Shown piece by piece: positions 1 to 8,163 of a stretch of DNA of 29,222 nt (position 1 is the stretch's first letter; each line of letters starts with the position of its first letter). The stretch comes from 66-474 sp036279975. GTDB taxonomy: Bacteria; Pseudomonadota; Gammaproteobacteria; Xanthomonadales; Rhodanobacteraceae. Below the pieces are notes generated by a model, which made no database searches, was not told the origin of the DNA, and saw nothing but the letters and a program-made list of their open reading frames with translations. Both the position numbers and the translations under genes were made by a program. Where the stretch lies: NCBI GenBank assembly GCA_036279975.1, contig DASURP010000090.1, positions 1 through 29,222 on the forward strand. Reading direction: 5' to 3'.

Positions 1-93
1 GCGACCAACATCGCCGAGAACATCTGGTTCGTGGTGCGCGGCGAAACGCTCAACGAACCGCGTACCCGGCGCGACCGGACGGCCGCTCCCTGA
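1..93 (+). CDS. phoU: C-terminal end of probable phosphate-uptake regulator PhoU (partial)
   Basis: An open frame runs from the left edge to a TGA at 91-93 and encodes the last 30 residues of a protein. The stretch ATNIAENIWFVVRGE matches the end of the PhoU helical bundle, where a metal-site motif of the type DHATNIAE(N/Y) is followed by a short charged tail. PhoU is a cytoplasmic peripheral protein that signals phosphate sufficiency from the PstSCAB transporter to the PhoR kinase. If correct, pstSCAB should lie immediately to the left. The identification rests on a short fragment. Confidence 0.6.
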   Translation, partial: ATNIAENIWFVVRGETLNEPRTRRDRTAAP

Positions 94-161
94 CCCGCAG
101 GCCCGTGTGCCCGTCGCCGGGCGGTCATCCAGCGGTGGCAATGGCCTGATTCGTCTAGTGC

Positions 162-190
162 TTGGCGTACGTGCCGGGTTGCGGTAGAAC
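162..190 (+). promoter_or_regulatory. Candidate sigma70 promoter of cinA
   Basis: TTGGCG at 162-167 and TAGAAC at 185-190 are separated by 17 nt, and each matches 4 of 6 consensus bases. Transcription would begin near 197, just ahead of the GTG at 216. This also argues against the longer frame that opens at TTG 162, because that codon is part of the -35 box. Confidence 0.4.
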
Positions 191-215
191 GGGGCTTTCA
201 GATCGCGAGGCCAGC

Positions 216-719
216 GTGAAAACCGTTCCTGATGATGCATTGTTGTGCCGGGGTGCCGAACGGGTGGCCGAGACCCTGGGCGCGGGTGGCGCGATGCTGG
301 CGACGGCCGAATCGTGCACCGGCGGCTGGATCGCCAAGTTGCTGACCGACATCCCGGGCAGTTCGGCGTGGTTCCAGGGTGGGGCGGTAACCTACAGCAA
401 TGGCCTCAAGCAGGCGCTGCTGGGCGTGACCGCGGCCACGCTTGAGCGCCACGGGGCGGTCAGTCGCGAATGCGCACTGGAAATGGTGGCCGGCGCACTG
501 GTCCGGCTCGATGCGTCGATCGCGGTCGCGGTCACCGGTGTTGCTGGTCCCATGGGCGGCACGCCCGACAAGCCGGTCGGGACGGTCTGGATTGCGTGGC
601 AACGGCGCGGCGGCGCCGCACGAGTCGAGGCATTCCATTTCGACGGCGACCGCGATGCGGTACGGCGGCGGGCCGTCGCGGCGGCGCTGGAAGGAATCAG
701 GAAAATCCTTACACATTGA
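216..719 (+). CDS. pncC: CinA C-terminal domain protein, nicotinamide-nucleotide amidohydrolase (PncC type)
   Basis: This 167-residue protein is the stand-alone CinA C-terminal domain. It is expected to deamidate nicotinamide mononucleotide to nicotinic acid mononucleotide and ammonia in the pyridine-nucleotide salvage cycle. Family motifs are visible: TAESCTGG near the N-terminus, GGAVTYSN in the middle, and AVTGVAGPMGGTPDKPVGTVW-like sequence towards the end. The N-terminal molybdopterin-binding-like CinA domain is absent, as usual for E. coli-type PncC. GTG 216 is chosen because GCGAGG lies a few bases upstream and a promoter fits just before it. It lies upstream of recA in the same direction. 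In several relatives lexA sits between them; here it does not. Confidence 0.88.
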   Translation: MKTVPDDALLCRGAERVAETLGAGGAMLATAESCTGGWIAKLLTDIPGSSAWFQGGAVTYSNGLKQALLGVTAATLERHGAVSRECALEMVAGALVRLDASIAVAVTGVAGPMGGTPDKPVGTVWIAWQRRGGAARVEAFHFDGDRDAVRRRAVAAALEGIRKILTH

Positions 720-848
720 ATCGGCGTTCGCCGCTGTCCGGGACGATGGGGTGTGGAATAATGGCCGCATCATCCGGGGTCGTGGTCTCAACCCGTGAGA
801 AGCATCCCGGCGACACTTCAGTCAGCACGATCAACCGAGGGTTCCGCA

Positions 849-1892
<1,044 letters not shown>

Positions 1893-1896
1893 TTTT

Positions 1897-2032
1897 GAGC
1901 CCCTCACCCTCCGGGAGAGGGGTTGGGGTGAGGGTTCGGGATAGTGACAAGATGGGCCATCTGATGGCTGTTCGATGAGCCGGACCCTCACCCGGCGCTG
2001 CGCGCCACCCTCTCCCGGAGGGAGAGGGGCTC
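1897..2032. repeat. Long imperfect palindromic intergenic repeat between recA and recX
   Basis: The two ends are inverted copies. GAGCCCCTCACCCTCC starting at 1897 matches the reverse complement of the segment ending in GGGAGAGGGGCTC at 2032, with one mismatch over about 25 nt. A second inner pair follows: GGGTGAGGGTTCGG near 1925-1938 against CCGGACCCTCACCC at 1980-1993. The centre (about 1940-1978) is unpaired. CCCTCTCCCGGAGGGAGAGGGG-type palindromes are common dispersed elements in Xanthomonad genomes. It fills nearly the whole intergenic space, so a hairpin in the recA-recX transcript could reduce read-through or protect the recA mRNA. Confidence 0.85.
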
Positions 2033-2041
2033 AGTACGTCA

Positions 2042-2512
2042 ATGAATTCGCGCGATAAAAACCGCAGCGCCTATGACCGCGCGCTCGGCATGTTGGCGCG
2101 CCGGGAGTATTCGCAACGCGAACTGCGCACGCGGCTCGAGCATGCCGGCTGCGACGAGGGCGAATCAACCGTCGCGCTCAGGCGACTGCGCGAACAGGAC
2201 TATCAGGATGACCGGCGCTTCGGCGAGATGATCGTGCGGGCGCGGGTGGGGCAGGGCTATGGGCCGTCCAGGATCAGGGCCGAATTGCGCTCGCATGGAC
2301 TGGCCGACCCCGCGATCCGCGCCCTGCTGGACGCAGCGGATGCCGACTGGATGGTGATGGCGGCCGCGCAGCTGCGCAAGAAATACGGGATGAAGCCCGC
2401 CGCCGACCATGCCGCACGCGGCAAGCGCGCGGCGTTCCTCTTGCGCCGCGGCTTTGCCGCCGCCACAGTTAGGGCCGTTACCCACGCGGAAATCGCGGAC
2501 CCGAACGACTGA
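2042..2512 (+). CDS. recX: Regulatory protein RecX
   Basis: This 156-residue protein belongs to the RecX family, which binds inside the RecA filament groove and limits RecA activity. The repeated three-helix RecX pattern is visible: AYDRALGMLARREYSQRELR, then a second unit with LREQDYQDDRRFGEMIVRAR and GYGPSRIRAELRSHG, and a third C-terminal helical unit. It lies 149 nt after recA, the usual arrangement. There is no Shine-Dalgarno sequence directly before ATG 2042; the closest purine-rich stretch, GGGAGAGGGGC, is the end of the palindromic repeat 12-20 nt upstream, so the repeat may influence initiation. Confidence 0.92.
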   Translation: MNSRDKNRSAYDRALGMLARREYSQRELRTRLEHAGCDEGESTVALRRLREQDYQDDRRFGEMIVRARVGQGYGPSRIRAELRSHGLADPAIRALLDAADADWMVMAAAQLRKKYGMKPAADHAARGKRAAFLLRRGFAAATVRAVTHAEIADPND

Positions 2513-2582
2513 ACCGGCTTGCCGGCGTGCATGCGGGCAGGCGGGTCGTGTGCAATCGTCCTCAAGTCATGTTCACAACTAC

Positions 2583-5216
<2,634 letters not shown>

Positions 5217-5249
5217 GCACGGACCCTGCCGGAAGTCATGCCCACTTTA

Positions 5250-5278
5250 TTGCGCGGGCATACCCGCTCGGATAGTAT
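5250..5278 (+). promoter_or_regulatory. Candidate promoter of csrA
   Basis: TTGCGC at 5250-5255 and TAGTAT at 5273-5278 have 17-nt spacing. The -35 match is weak (3/6) and the -10 moderate (4/6). It would give a leader of about 170 nt before csrA. That leader contains several GGA trinucleotides, including GATGGAGGA near 5320, CCGGAGGG near 5393 and ACGGAG at 5441-5446 over the ribosome-binding site. Such sites are typical of CsrA autoregulation. Confidence 0.3.
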
Positions 5279-5453
5279 CCGCAGGGCATCGATCGCCCCT
5301 GCACCGGTCTAGTGCGGGTGATGGAGGAACCTGAACGTCGGCGGCCTGCCCCCGCTTGTTCGCGATCGCCCTGTAACGCAACGTAGCGCGGTCCGGAGGG
5401 GAACGCGCGCGTCTGTTTCGGGTCAAAGTTGCCCGAGTACACGGAGTTCTGTC

Positions 5454-5678
5454 ATGTTGATTCTGACCCGCCGCGTGGGGGAAACCCTGATGATCGGCGA
5501 CCAGGTAACGGTCACGGTATTGGGCGTCAAGGGGAATCAGGTGCGCATCGGCATCACTGCGCCCAAGGATGTTGCGGTTCATCGTGAAGAAATTTACCAG
5601 CGCATCCAGCAGGAACAAGCGTCCGGAGCGGGCGGCGAGCCCGACGATCCGGTCAAGCACGAAGCCACCAACGGCTGA
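5454..5678 (+). CDS. csrA: Carbon storage regulator CsrA (RsmA)
   Basis: This 74-residue protein is the dimeric RNA-binding regulator CsrA/RsmA. It binds ANGGA motifs in mRNA leaders and represses or stabilises the messages. The conserved core MLILTRRVGETLMIGD, the GVKGNQVRIGI strands and the RNA-contacting residues L4 and R44 (in AVHREEIY) are all present. The C-terminal tail after residue 55 is longer and more acidic than in E. coli. GGAG at 5443-5446 is the ribosome-binding site and itself forms a potential CsrA site. It follows alaS, the standard gammaproteobacterial order, and is followed by the GGA-hairpin repeats described separately. Confidence 0.97.
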   Translation: MLILTRRVGETLMIGDQVTVTVLGVKGNQVRIGITAPKDVAVHREEIYQRIQQEQASGAGGEPDDPVKHEATNG

Positions 5679-5698
5679 CGCCGGGTTTCGGCGGCTTT
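5679..5698 (+). terminator. Weak hairpin terminator candidate after csrA
   Basis: CGCCG at 5679-5683 pairs with CGGCG at 5689-5693 around a GGTTT loop. Only a GCTTT tail follows, so termination is probably leaky. Read-through from csrA into the downstream repeats is therefore possible. Confidence 0.35.
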
Positions 5699-5724
5699 AC
5701 CAAACCGGGATACCCATTTATCCT
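5696..5724 (+). promoter_or_regulatory. Candidate promoter of the repeat / tRNA-Ser transcript
   Basis: TTTACC at 5696-5701 and TATCCT at 5719-5724 are spaced 17 nt apart, each with 4/6 consensus matches, followed by GACTGGCC. A start near 5731 would place the tandem repeats and tRNA-Ser in one precursor. No better promoter was seen directly before tRNA-Ser. Nothing else was recognised in 5731-5859. Confidence 0.35.
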
Positions 5725-5859
5725 GACTGGCCTGTTTGCGCGCGGTCGTGGGGTTCGTGTCGCCGTGAGCCGGCGTCGCCCTTTTCAATGCACCACCCGC
5801 GTGGAGCGTTGCCCGCAGGAACGGCACGATGGATGGTGTGTGTCGCGACAACCAAGAAC

Positions 5860-5997
5860 GGAGAGATGCCCGAGAGGTCGAGATGCGAGCGCTTGCGCGA
5901 TGCCGGGGGCATCGCGCGCGAGCGGCGAGGAGGCGGCAGGGATGCCGACTGGGAGGCGCACCAGGGATGGTTCGCAGTGACACACAAATCAAACCCC
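5860..5997 (+). repeat. Tandem unit A: tRNA-Ser 5' fragment plus three hairpins
   Basis: This 138-nt unit starts with GGAGAGATGCCCGAGAGG, identical to the first 18 nt of the adjacent tRNA-Ser, followed by TCGAG. A two-part hairpin comes next: CGCT 5890-5893 with AGCG 5921-5924, and a 10-bp stem 5895-5904 with 5908-5917. Then come two short hairpins with GGGA loops: GGCA-GGGA-TGCC at 5935-5946 and ACCA-GGGA-TGGT at 5960-5971, the latter extended by GCG/CGC. The unit ends ACACACAAATCAAACCCC. Its last 73 nt differ from unit B at only two positions. Confidence 0.9.
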
Positions 5998-6134
5998 GGA
6001 GAGATGCCCGAGAGGTCGAGCGGAGGCGTTTGCGAAAGTCCGGTGGACTTTCGCGCCGAACGCGAGGAGGAGGCAGGGATGCCGACTGGGGGGCGCACCA
6101 GGGATGGTTCGCAGTGACACACAAATCAAACCCC
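5998..6134 (+). repeat. Tandem unit B: tRNA-Ser 5' fragment plus three hairpins
   Basis: This second, 137-nt copy abuts unit A on the left and the genuine tRNA-Ser on the right. It begins with the same 23 nt as unit A. Its variable hairpin has a different sequence but the same fold: CGTT 6027-6030 with AACG 6059-6062, and a 10-bp stem 6032-6041 with 6045-6054. The two GGGA-loop hairpins are at 6072-6083 and 6097-6108. The tRNA fragment lacks the anticodon and T arms, so neither unit can make a tRNA. Confidence 0.9.
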
Positions 6135-6227
6135 GGAGAGATGCCCGAGAGGCCGAAGGGGCTCCCCTGCTAAGGGAGTATCGGGTCAAAAGCCTGATCG
6201 AGGGTTCGAATCCCTCTCTCTCCGCCA
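6135..6227 (+). tRNA. tRNA-Ser (anticodon GCU)
   Basis: This is a 93-nt class II tRNA with a long variable arm. Acceptor GGAGAGA pairs with TCTCTCC, followed by discriminator G and an encoded CCA. The anticodon arm is CTCCC-CTGCTAA-GGGAG with anticodon GCT, which reads AGC and AGU. The T arm is GAGGG-TTCGAAT-CCCTC. Two truncated copies of its 5' end lie directly upstream. Confidence 0.97.
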
Positions 6228-6235
6228 GTTTTACG

Positions 6236-6264
6236 TTGACGCGCTTCCCGCGAGATCGGATAAT
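6236..6264 (+). promoter_or_regulatory. Promoter of tRNA-Arg(ACG)
   Basis: TTGACG at 6236-6241 (5/6) and GATAAT at 6259-6264 (5/6) have the optimal 17-nt spacing. They are followed by a GC-rich TCGCGG discriminator typical of stable-RNA promoters. The tRNA begins at 6290. This is one of the best sigma70 matches in the window. Confidence 0.72.
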
Positions 6265-6289
6265 TCGCGGCTAGTTTCAGCGTTTCAAT

Positions 6290-6366
6290 GCGCCCGTAGC
6301 TCAGCTGGATAGAGTACCAGGCTACGAACTTGGTGGTCGGGAGTTCGAATCTCTCCGGGCGCGCCA
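6290..6366 (+). tRNA. tRNA-Arg (anticodon ACG)
   Basis: This is a 77-nt tRNA with acceptor GCGCCCG paired to CGGGCGC, discriminator G and encoded CCA. The anticodon arm is CCAGG-CTACGAA-CTTGG with anticodon ACG, which after A34 deamination by TadA reads CGU, CGC and CGA. It has its own promoter and is followed by a strong terminator. Confidence 0.97.
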
Positions 6367-6369
6367 TGC

Positions 6370-6410
6370 AACGACGAAGCCGACGGGATCCCCGCCGGCT
6401 TCGTCGTTTC
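6370..6410 (+). terminator. Strong rho-independent terminator after tRNA-Arg(ACG)
   Basis: A 13-bp stem pairs AACGACGAAGCCG (6370-6382) with CGGCTTCGTCGTT (6396-6408). An inner GGG/CCC pairing lies around the ATC loop, and TTTC follows. It separates the Ser/Arg part of the tRNA cluster from the Pro/Arg part. Confidence 0.8.
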
Positions 6411-6456
6411 CGGGTTGCGGTGTGGTTTGCCGGCATGGACGGCGATCGGCGCCGCG

Positions 6457-6486
6457 TTGACCCGCGTGATTGCGCGACCGTACCAT
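6457..6486 (+). promoter_or_regulatory. Promoter of tRNA-Pro
   Basis: TTGACC at 6457-6462 (5/6) and TACCAT at 6481-6486 (4/6) have 18-nt spacing, followed by GC-rich TGCGCGTC. It sits after the terminator and before tRNA-Pro at 6525. It probably drives both tRNA-Pro and the downstream tRNA-Arg(UCU), for which no separate convincing promoter was found. Confidence 0.55.
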
Positions 6487-6524
6487 TGCGCGTCTGCCGC
6501 AAGGCTTGCGTGCCGGCAGTCCAT

Positions 6525-6601
6525 CGGGGTATAGCTCAGTCTGGTAGAGCGCCAGCTTTGGGAGCTGGATGTCGGGGGTTCGAATCCCTCTGCCCCGACC
6601 A
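6525..6601 (+). tRNA. tRNA-Pro (anticodon UGG)
   Basis: This is a 77-nt tRNA with acceptor CGGGGTA paired to TGCCCCG (allowing one G-T pair), discriminator A and encoded CCA. The anticodon arm is CCAGC-TTTGGGA-GCTGG with anticodon TGG, which reads CCN proline codons. The first base pair starting with C is typical of bacterial tRNA-Pro. Confidence 0.96.
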
Positions 6602-6652
6602 CCGTTTGTGCCGTCGCGCCCAGGACGGTTCCTTGCGAGAATGCACGGCAAC

Positions 6653-6729
6653 GCGCCTGTAGCTCAATTGGATAGAGCACCGGCCTTCTAAGCCGACGGT
6701 TGCTGGTTCGATCCCAGTCAGGCGCGCCA
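6653..6729 (+). tRNA. tRNA-Arg (anticodon UCU)
   Basis: This is a 77-nt tRNA with acceptor GCGCCTG paired to CAGGCGC, discriminator G and encoded CCA. The anticodon loop CTTCTAA carries TCT, which reads AGA and AGG codons. It is the last tRNA of the cluster, 51 nt after tRNA-Pro. No obvious hairpin terminator with a T tract follows. Confidence 0.96.
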
Positions 6730-6880
6730 CTTTGCCGCCATGCGAAACGTGCATCGGCCGACGCTGGAGTCTCGATCAACAGGCCTGATGTCCTGCACCC
6801 GTCGCCGGCGCACGGCACTGCCCTGGCTTTCGCGCAGGCCGTGCCCGGCATGGGTTTGTATCGCGGTCACGGGCCGCGTT

Positions 6881-6925
6881 CCTTCGATTACTGGATACCG
6901 GCCTGCGCCGGCATGACGAGCAGAA
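6881..6925. repeat. Degenerate dispersed palindrome (GGATACCGGCCTGCGCCGGCATGACG type)
   Basis: CCGGC and GCCGG flank a CTGC loop around 6898-6912, inside TGGATACCGGCC and GGCATGACGAG. This resembles the widespread proteobacterial intergenic repeat with a TGGAT(T/A)CC...GG(A/C)ATGACG frame. The remainder of 6730-7018, between tRNA-Arg and the cytochrome gene, shows no gene. Confidence 0.5.
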
Positions 6926-7018
6926 TCAGGTCTAGCCTGCGACCACCCGCAATGATTGTGTTCCCGCAGCGGTGTAGCATGCGCTGTTCCGGTGCTTGCC
7001 GAATACCAGGAGGCCGTC

Positions 7019-7636
7019 ATGCGATTCATCTACGCGCTGATTTTCTGGATCGTCGTCGCGATCATCGCTTTCTTCGCATTCGCCTTCAGCGGGATGTACC
7101 AGGTGGGCGCGGATGTACCGCACTGGTCCATTACGCGGCATGCGATCGGCATGGTGCGCGAAAACGCCATCGAGCGGCGGGTCGCGGACATCAAGCCGCC
7201 GCCGCTGGACGACCCGGCGCTGGTCAAGCTGGGCGCCGAGCACTATTCCGAAATGTGCACGGGCTGCCACCTCGCGCCCGGCATGGGCCACTCGGACCTG
7301 CGTGACGGGCTGAACCCCACGCCACCGAATCTGACGCGCTTCGCACCCGATTCCGCGGAGGCGTTCTGGGTCATCAAGCACGGCCTGAAGATGACGGCGA
7401 TGCCGGCGTGGGGCAAAACCCACGATGACCACGCCATCTGGGCAATGGTCGCCTACCTGCAGAAGCAGCCACGGATGAGTGCGGCGGAGTATCACATGTT
7501 GACCGCCGGGGCAGGGGCCGTGGAACACGGGCACATGACGCCGGCGACAGGCGAACCGGAGCCGGCGGCAACGGCTGGCGGGCCGGTTCCGGCTGCAGGT
7601 ACCGCCGTGCCGGCCCCGGCTGCCACCACGCACTGA
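7019..7636 (+). CDS. Membrane-anchored c-type cytochrome
   Basis: This 205-residue protein has an N-terminal hydrophobic segment (residues about 5-25) that acts as a signal anchor, placing the rest in the periplasm. It has one haem-attachment motif CTGCH at residues 80-84 and a likely axial methionine, M128 in TAMPAWG. The fold is that of a short class I cytochrome c. The C-terminal 55 residues are Ala/Pro-rich with a few His and Met (VEHGHM) and are probably disordered. ATG 7019 follows AGGAGG at 7008-7013. It precedes a metal-sensor/ATPase operon, but whether it takes part in metal handling or in a respiratory chain cannot be told. Confidence 0.85.
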   Translation: MRFIYALIFWIVVAIIAFFAFAFSGMYQVGADVPHWSITRHAIGMVRENAIERRVADIKPPPLDDPALVKLGAEHYSEMCTGCHLAPGMGHSDLRDGLNPTPPNLTRFAPDSAEAFWVIKHGLKMTAMPAWGKTHDDHAIWAMVAYLQKQPRMSAAEYHMLTAGAGAVEHGHMTPATGEPEPAATAGGPVPAAGTAVPAPAATTH

Positions 7637-7695
7637 TCCGGTCCGGCCGGCCGCGGGACCGGGGGCTGCGGTCCGGACGGTCTTCGCGAAGCCGT

Positions 7696-7731
7696 ACCCT
7701 TGACTCTGGACCATGGTCAAGGGTTTAGGAT
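7696..7731 (+). promoter_or_regulatory. MerR-type operator/promoter of the merR-copA operon
   Basis: TTGACT (7700-7705) and TAGGAT (7726-7731) are separated by an over-long 20-nt spacer. The spacer carries a perfect 9-bp inverted repeat: ACCCTTGAC at 7696-7704 and GTCAAGGGT at 7716-7724, with 11 nt between them. An elongated spacer with a central dyad is the hallmark of promoters that MerR-family sensors untwist on metal binding. The position in front of the sensor gene implies autoregulation and co-induction of the ATPase. The -10 box ends 6 nt before the ATG. Confidence 0.85.
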
Positions 7732-7737
7732 AGGCGC

Positions 7738-8163
7738 ATGGACACCCCAGCCGCCCCGCATCTCAGCATCGGCGCCGTTGCGAAACGGGCCGGCGTCGGT
7801 ATCGACACCATCCGCTACTACGAACGCGAGGGCCTGTTGCCGCCCCCGCACCGGCGCGCATCGGGTTACCGCGACTACGGCATGGGCGTGGTCGAACGCC
7901 TGCGCTTCATCCGGCGCGCCAAGGACCTCGGCTTCACCCTGGAGGAAATCCGCGAACTGCTGGCGCTTTCCACCGACCGCGAGCGCGGCGTGAAAAGCGT
8001 CAAGCAGCGCGCCGAAGCGCGCCTGGGCGAGGTCGAGCAACGCATTCGCGAACTGCAACGCATGAAGCGCGGCCTGAAGCAACTCATCGATGCGTGTCCC
8101 GGACACGGCCCGCTCGAACATTGCCCGATCCTGCGCGCCCTGGGCGAGGAGGCGGAGGCATGA
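7738..8163 (+). CDS. MerR-family heavy-metal-responsive transcription activator
   Basis: This 141-residue protein has an N-terminal winged helix-turn-helix (LSIGAVAKRAGVGIDTIRYYEREGLL), a long dimerisation coiled coil (about 82-118) and a C-terminal metal-binding loop with C120 and C129. It probably activates its own operon including the P1B ATPase. By eye, the position that is Ser in CueR and Cys in ZntR/MerR aligns with V85. The Cys-Cys spacing of nine is that of ZntR-like divalent sensors rather than the eight of CueR, so the metal is uncertain. Its stop overlaps the ATPase start (ATGA). No Shine-Dalgarno sequence is seen and the mRNA may be leaderless. Confidence 0.9.
   Translation: MDTPAAPHLSIGAVAKRAGVGIDTIRYYEREGLLPPPHRRASGYRDYGMGVVERLRFIRRAKDLGFTLEEIRELLALSTDRERGVKSVKQRAEARLGEVEQRIRELQRMKRGLKQLIDACPGHGPLEHCPILRALGEEAEA

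Larger units (their letters stand above)
5860..6134 (+). ncRNA. Candidate structured RNA with CsrA-consensus hairpins
   Basis: Units A and B together carry four copies of CAGGGATG (starting at 5937, 5962, 6074 and 6099). In each, the GGGA would be displayed in a loop closed by a 4-bp or longer stem. This matches the core of the established CsrA-binding consensus (RUACARGGAUGU with GGA in a hairpin loop), and csrA ends only 181 nt upstream. Further GGA motifs (CGGAGAG, GAGGAGG) fall between the hairpins. The variable stem differs between units by compensatory base pairs, which supports function as RNA. A CsrB/RsmZ-like sponge role is inference; a processed leader of tRNA-Ser or a dispersed genomic repeat are alternatives. 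Confidence 0.45.

Noticed and set aside
162..215. Longer cinA start at TTG 162
   Set aside because: The extra residues are not family-like, and TTG 162 is part of a plausible -35 box.
5860..6134. CRISPR array
   Set aside because: There are only two long units with no short spacers, no cas genes, and the repeats fold as multi-hairpin RNA.
5569..6173. Open frames through the tRNA-Ser repeats (for example peptides ending in GGRTRDGSQ)
   Set aside because: They overlap csrA or tRNA sequence, change frame between units because the units differ by one base, and have no ribosome-binding site. The RNA structure explains the conservation better.
5860..6729. tRNA cluster as a phage or island attachment site
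   Set aside because: Attachment sites copy tRNA 3' ends. Here only 5' pieces are repeated, and there is no integrase or mobile gene in the window.
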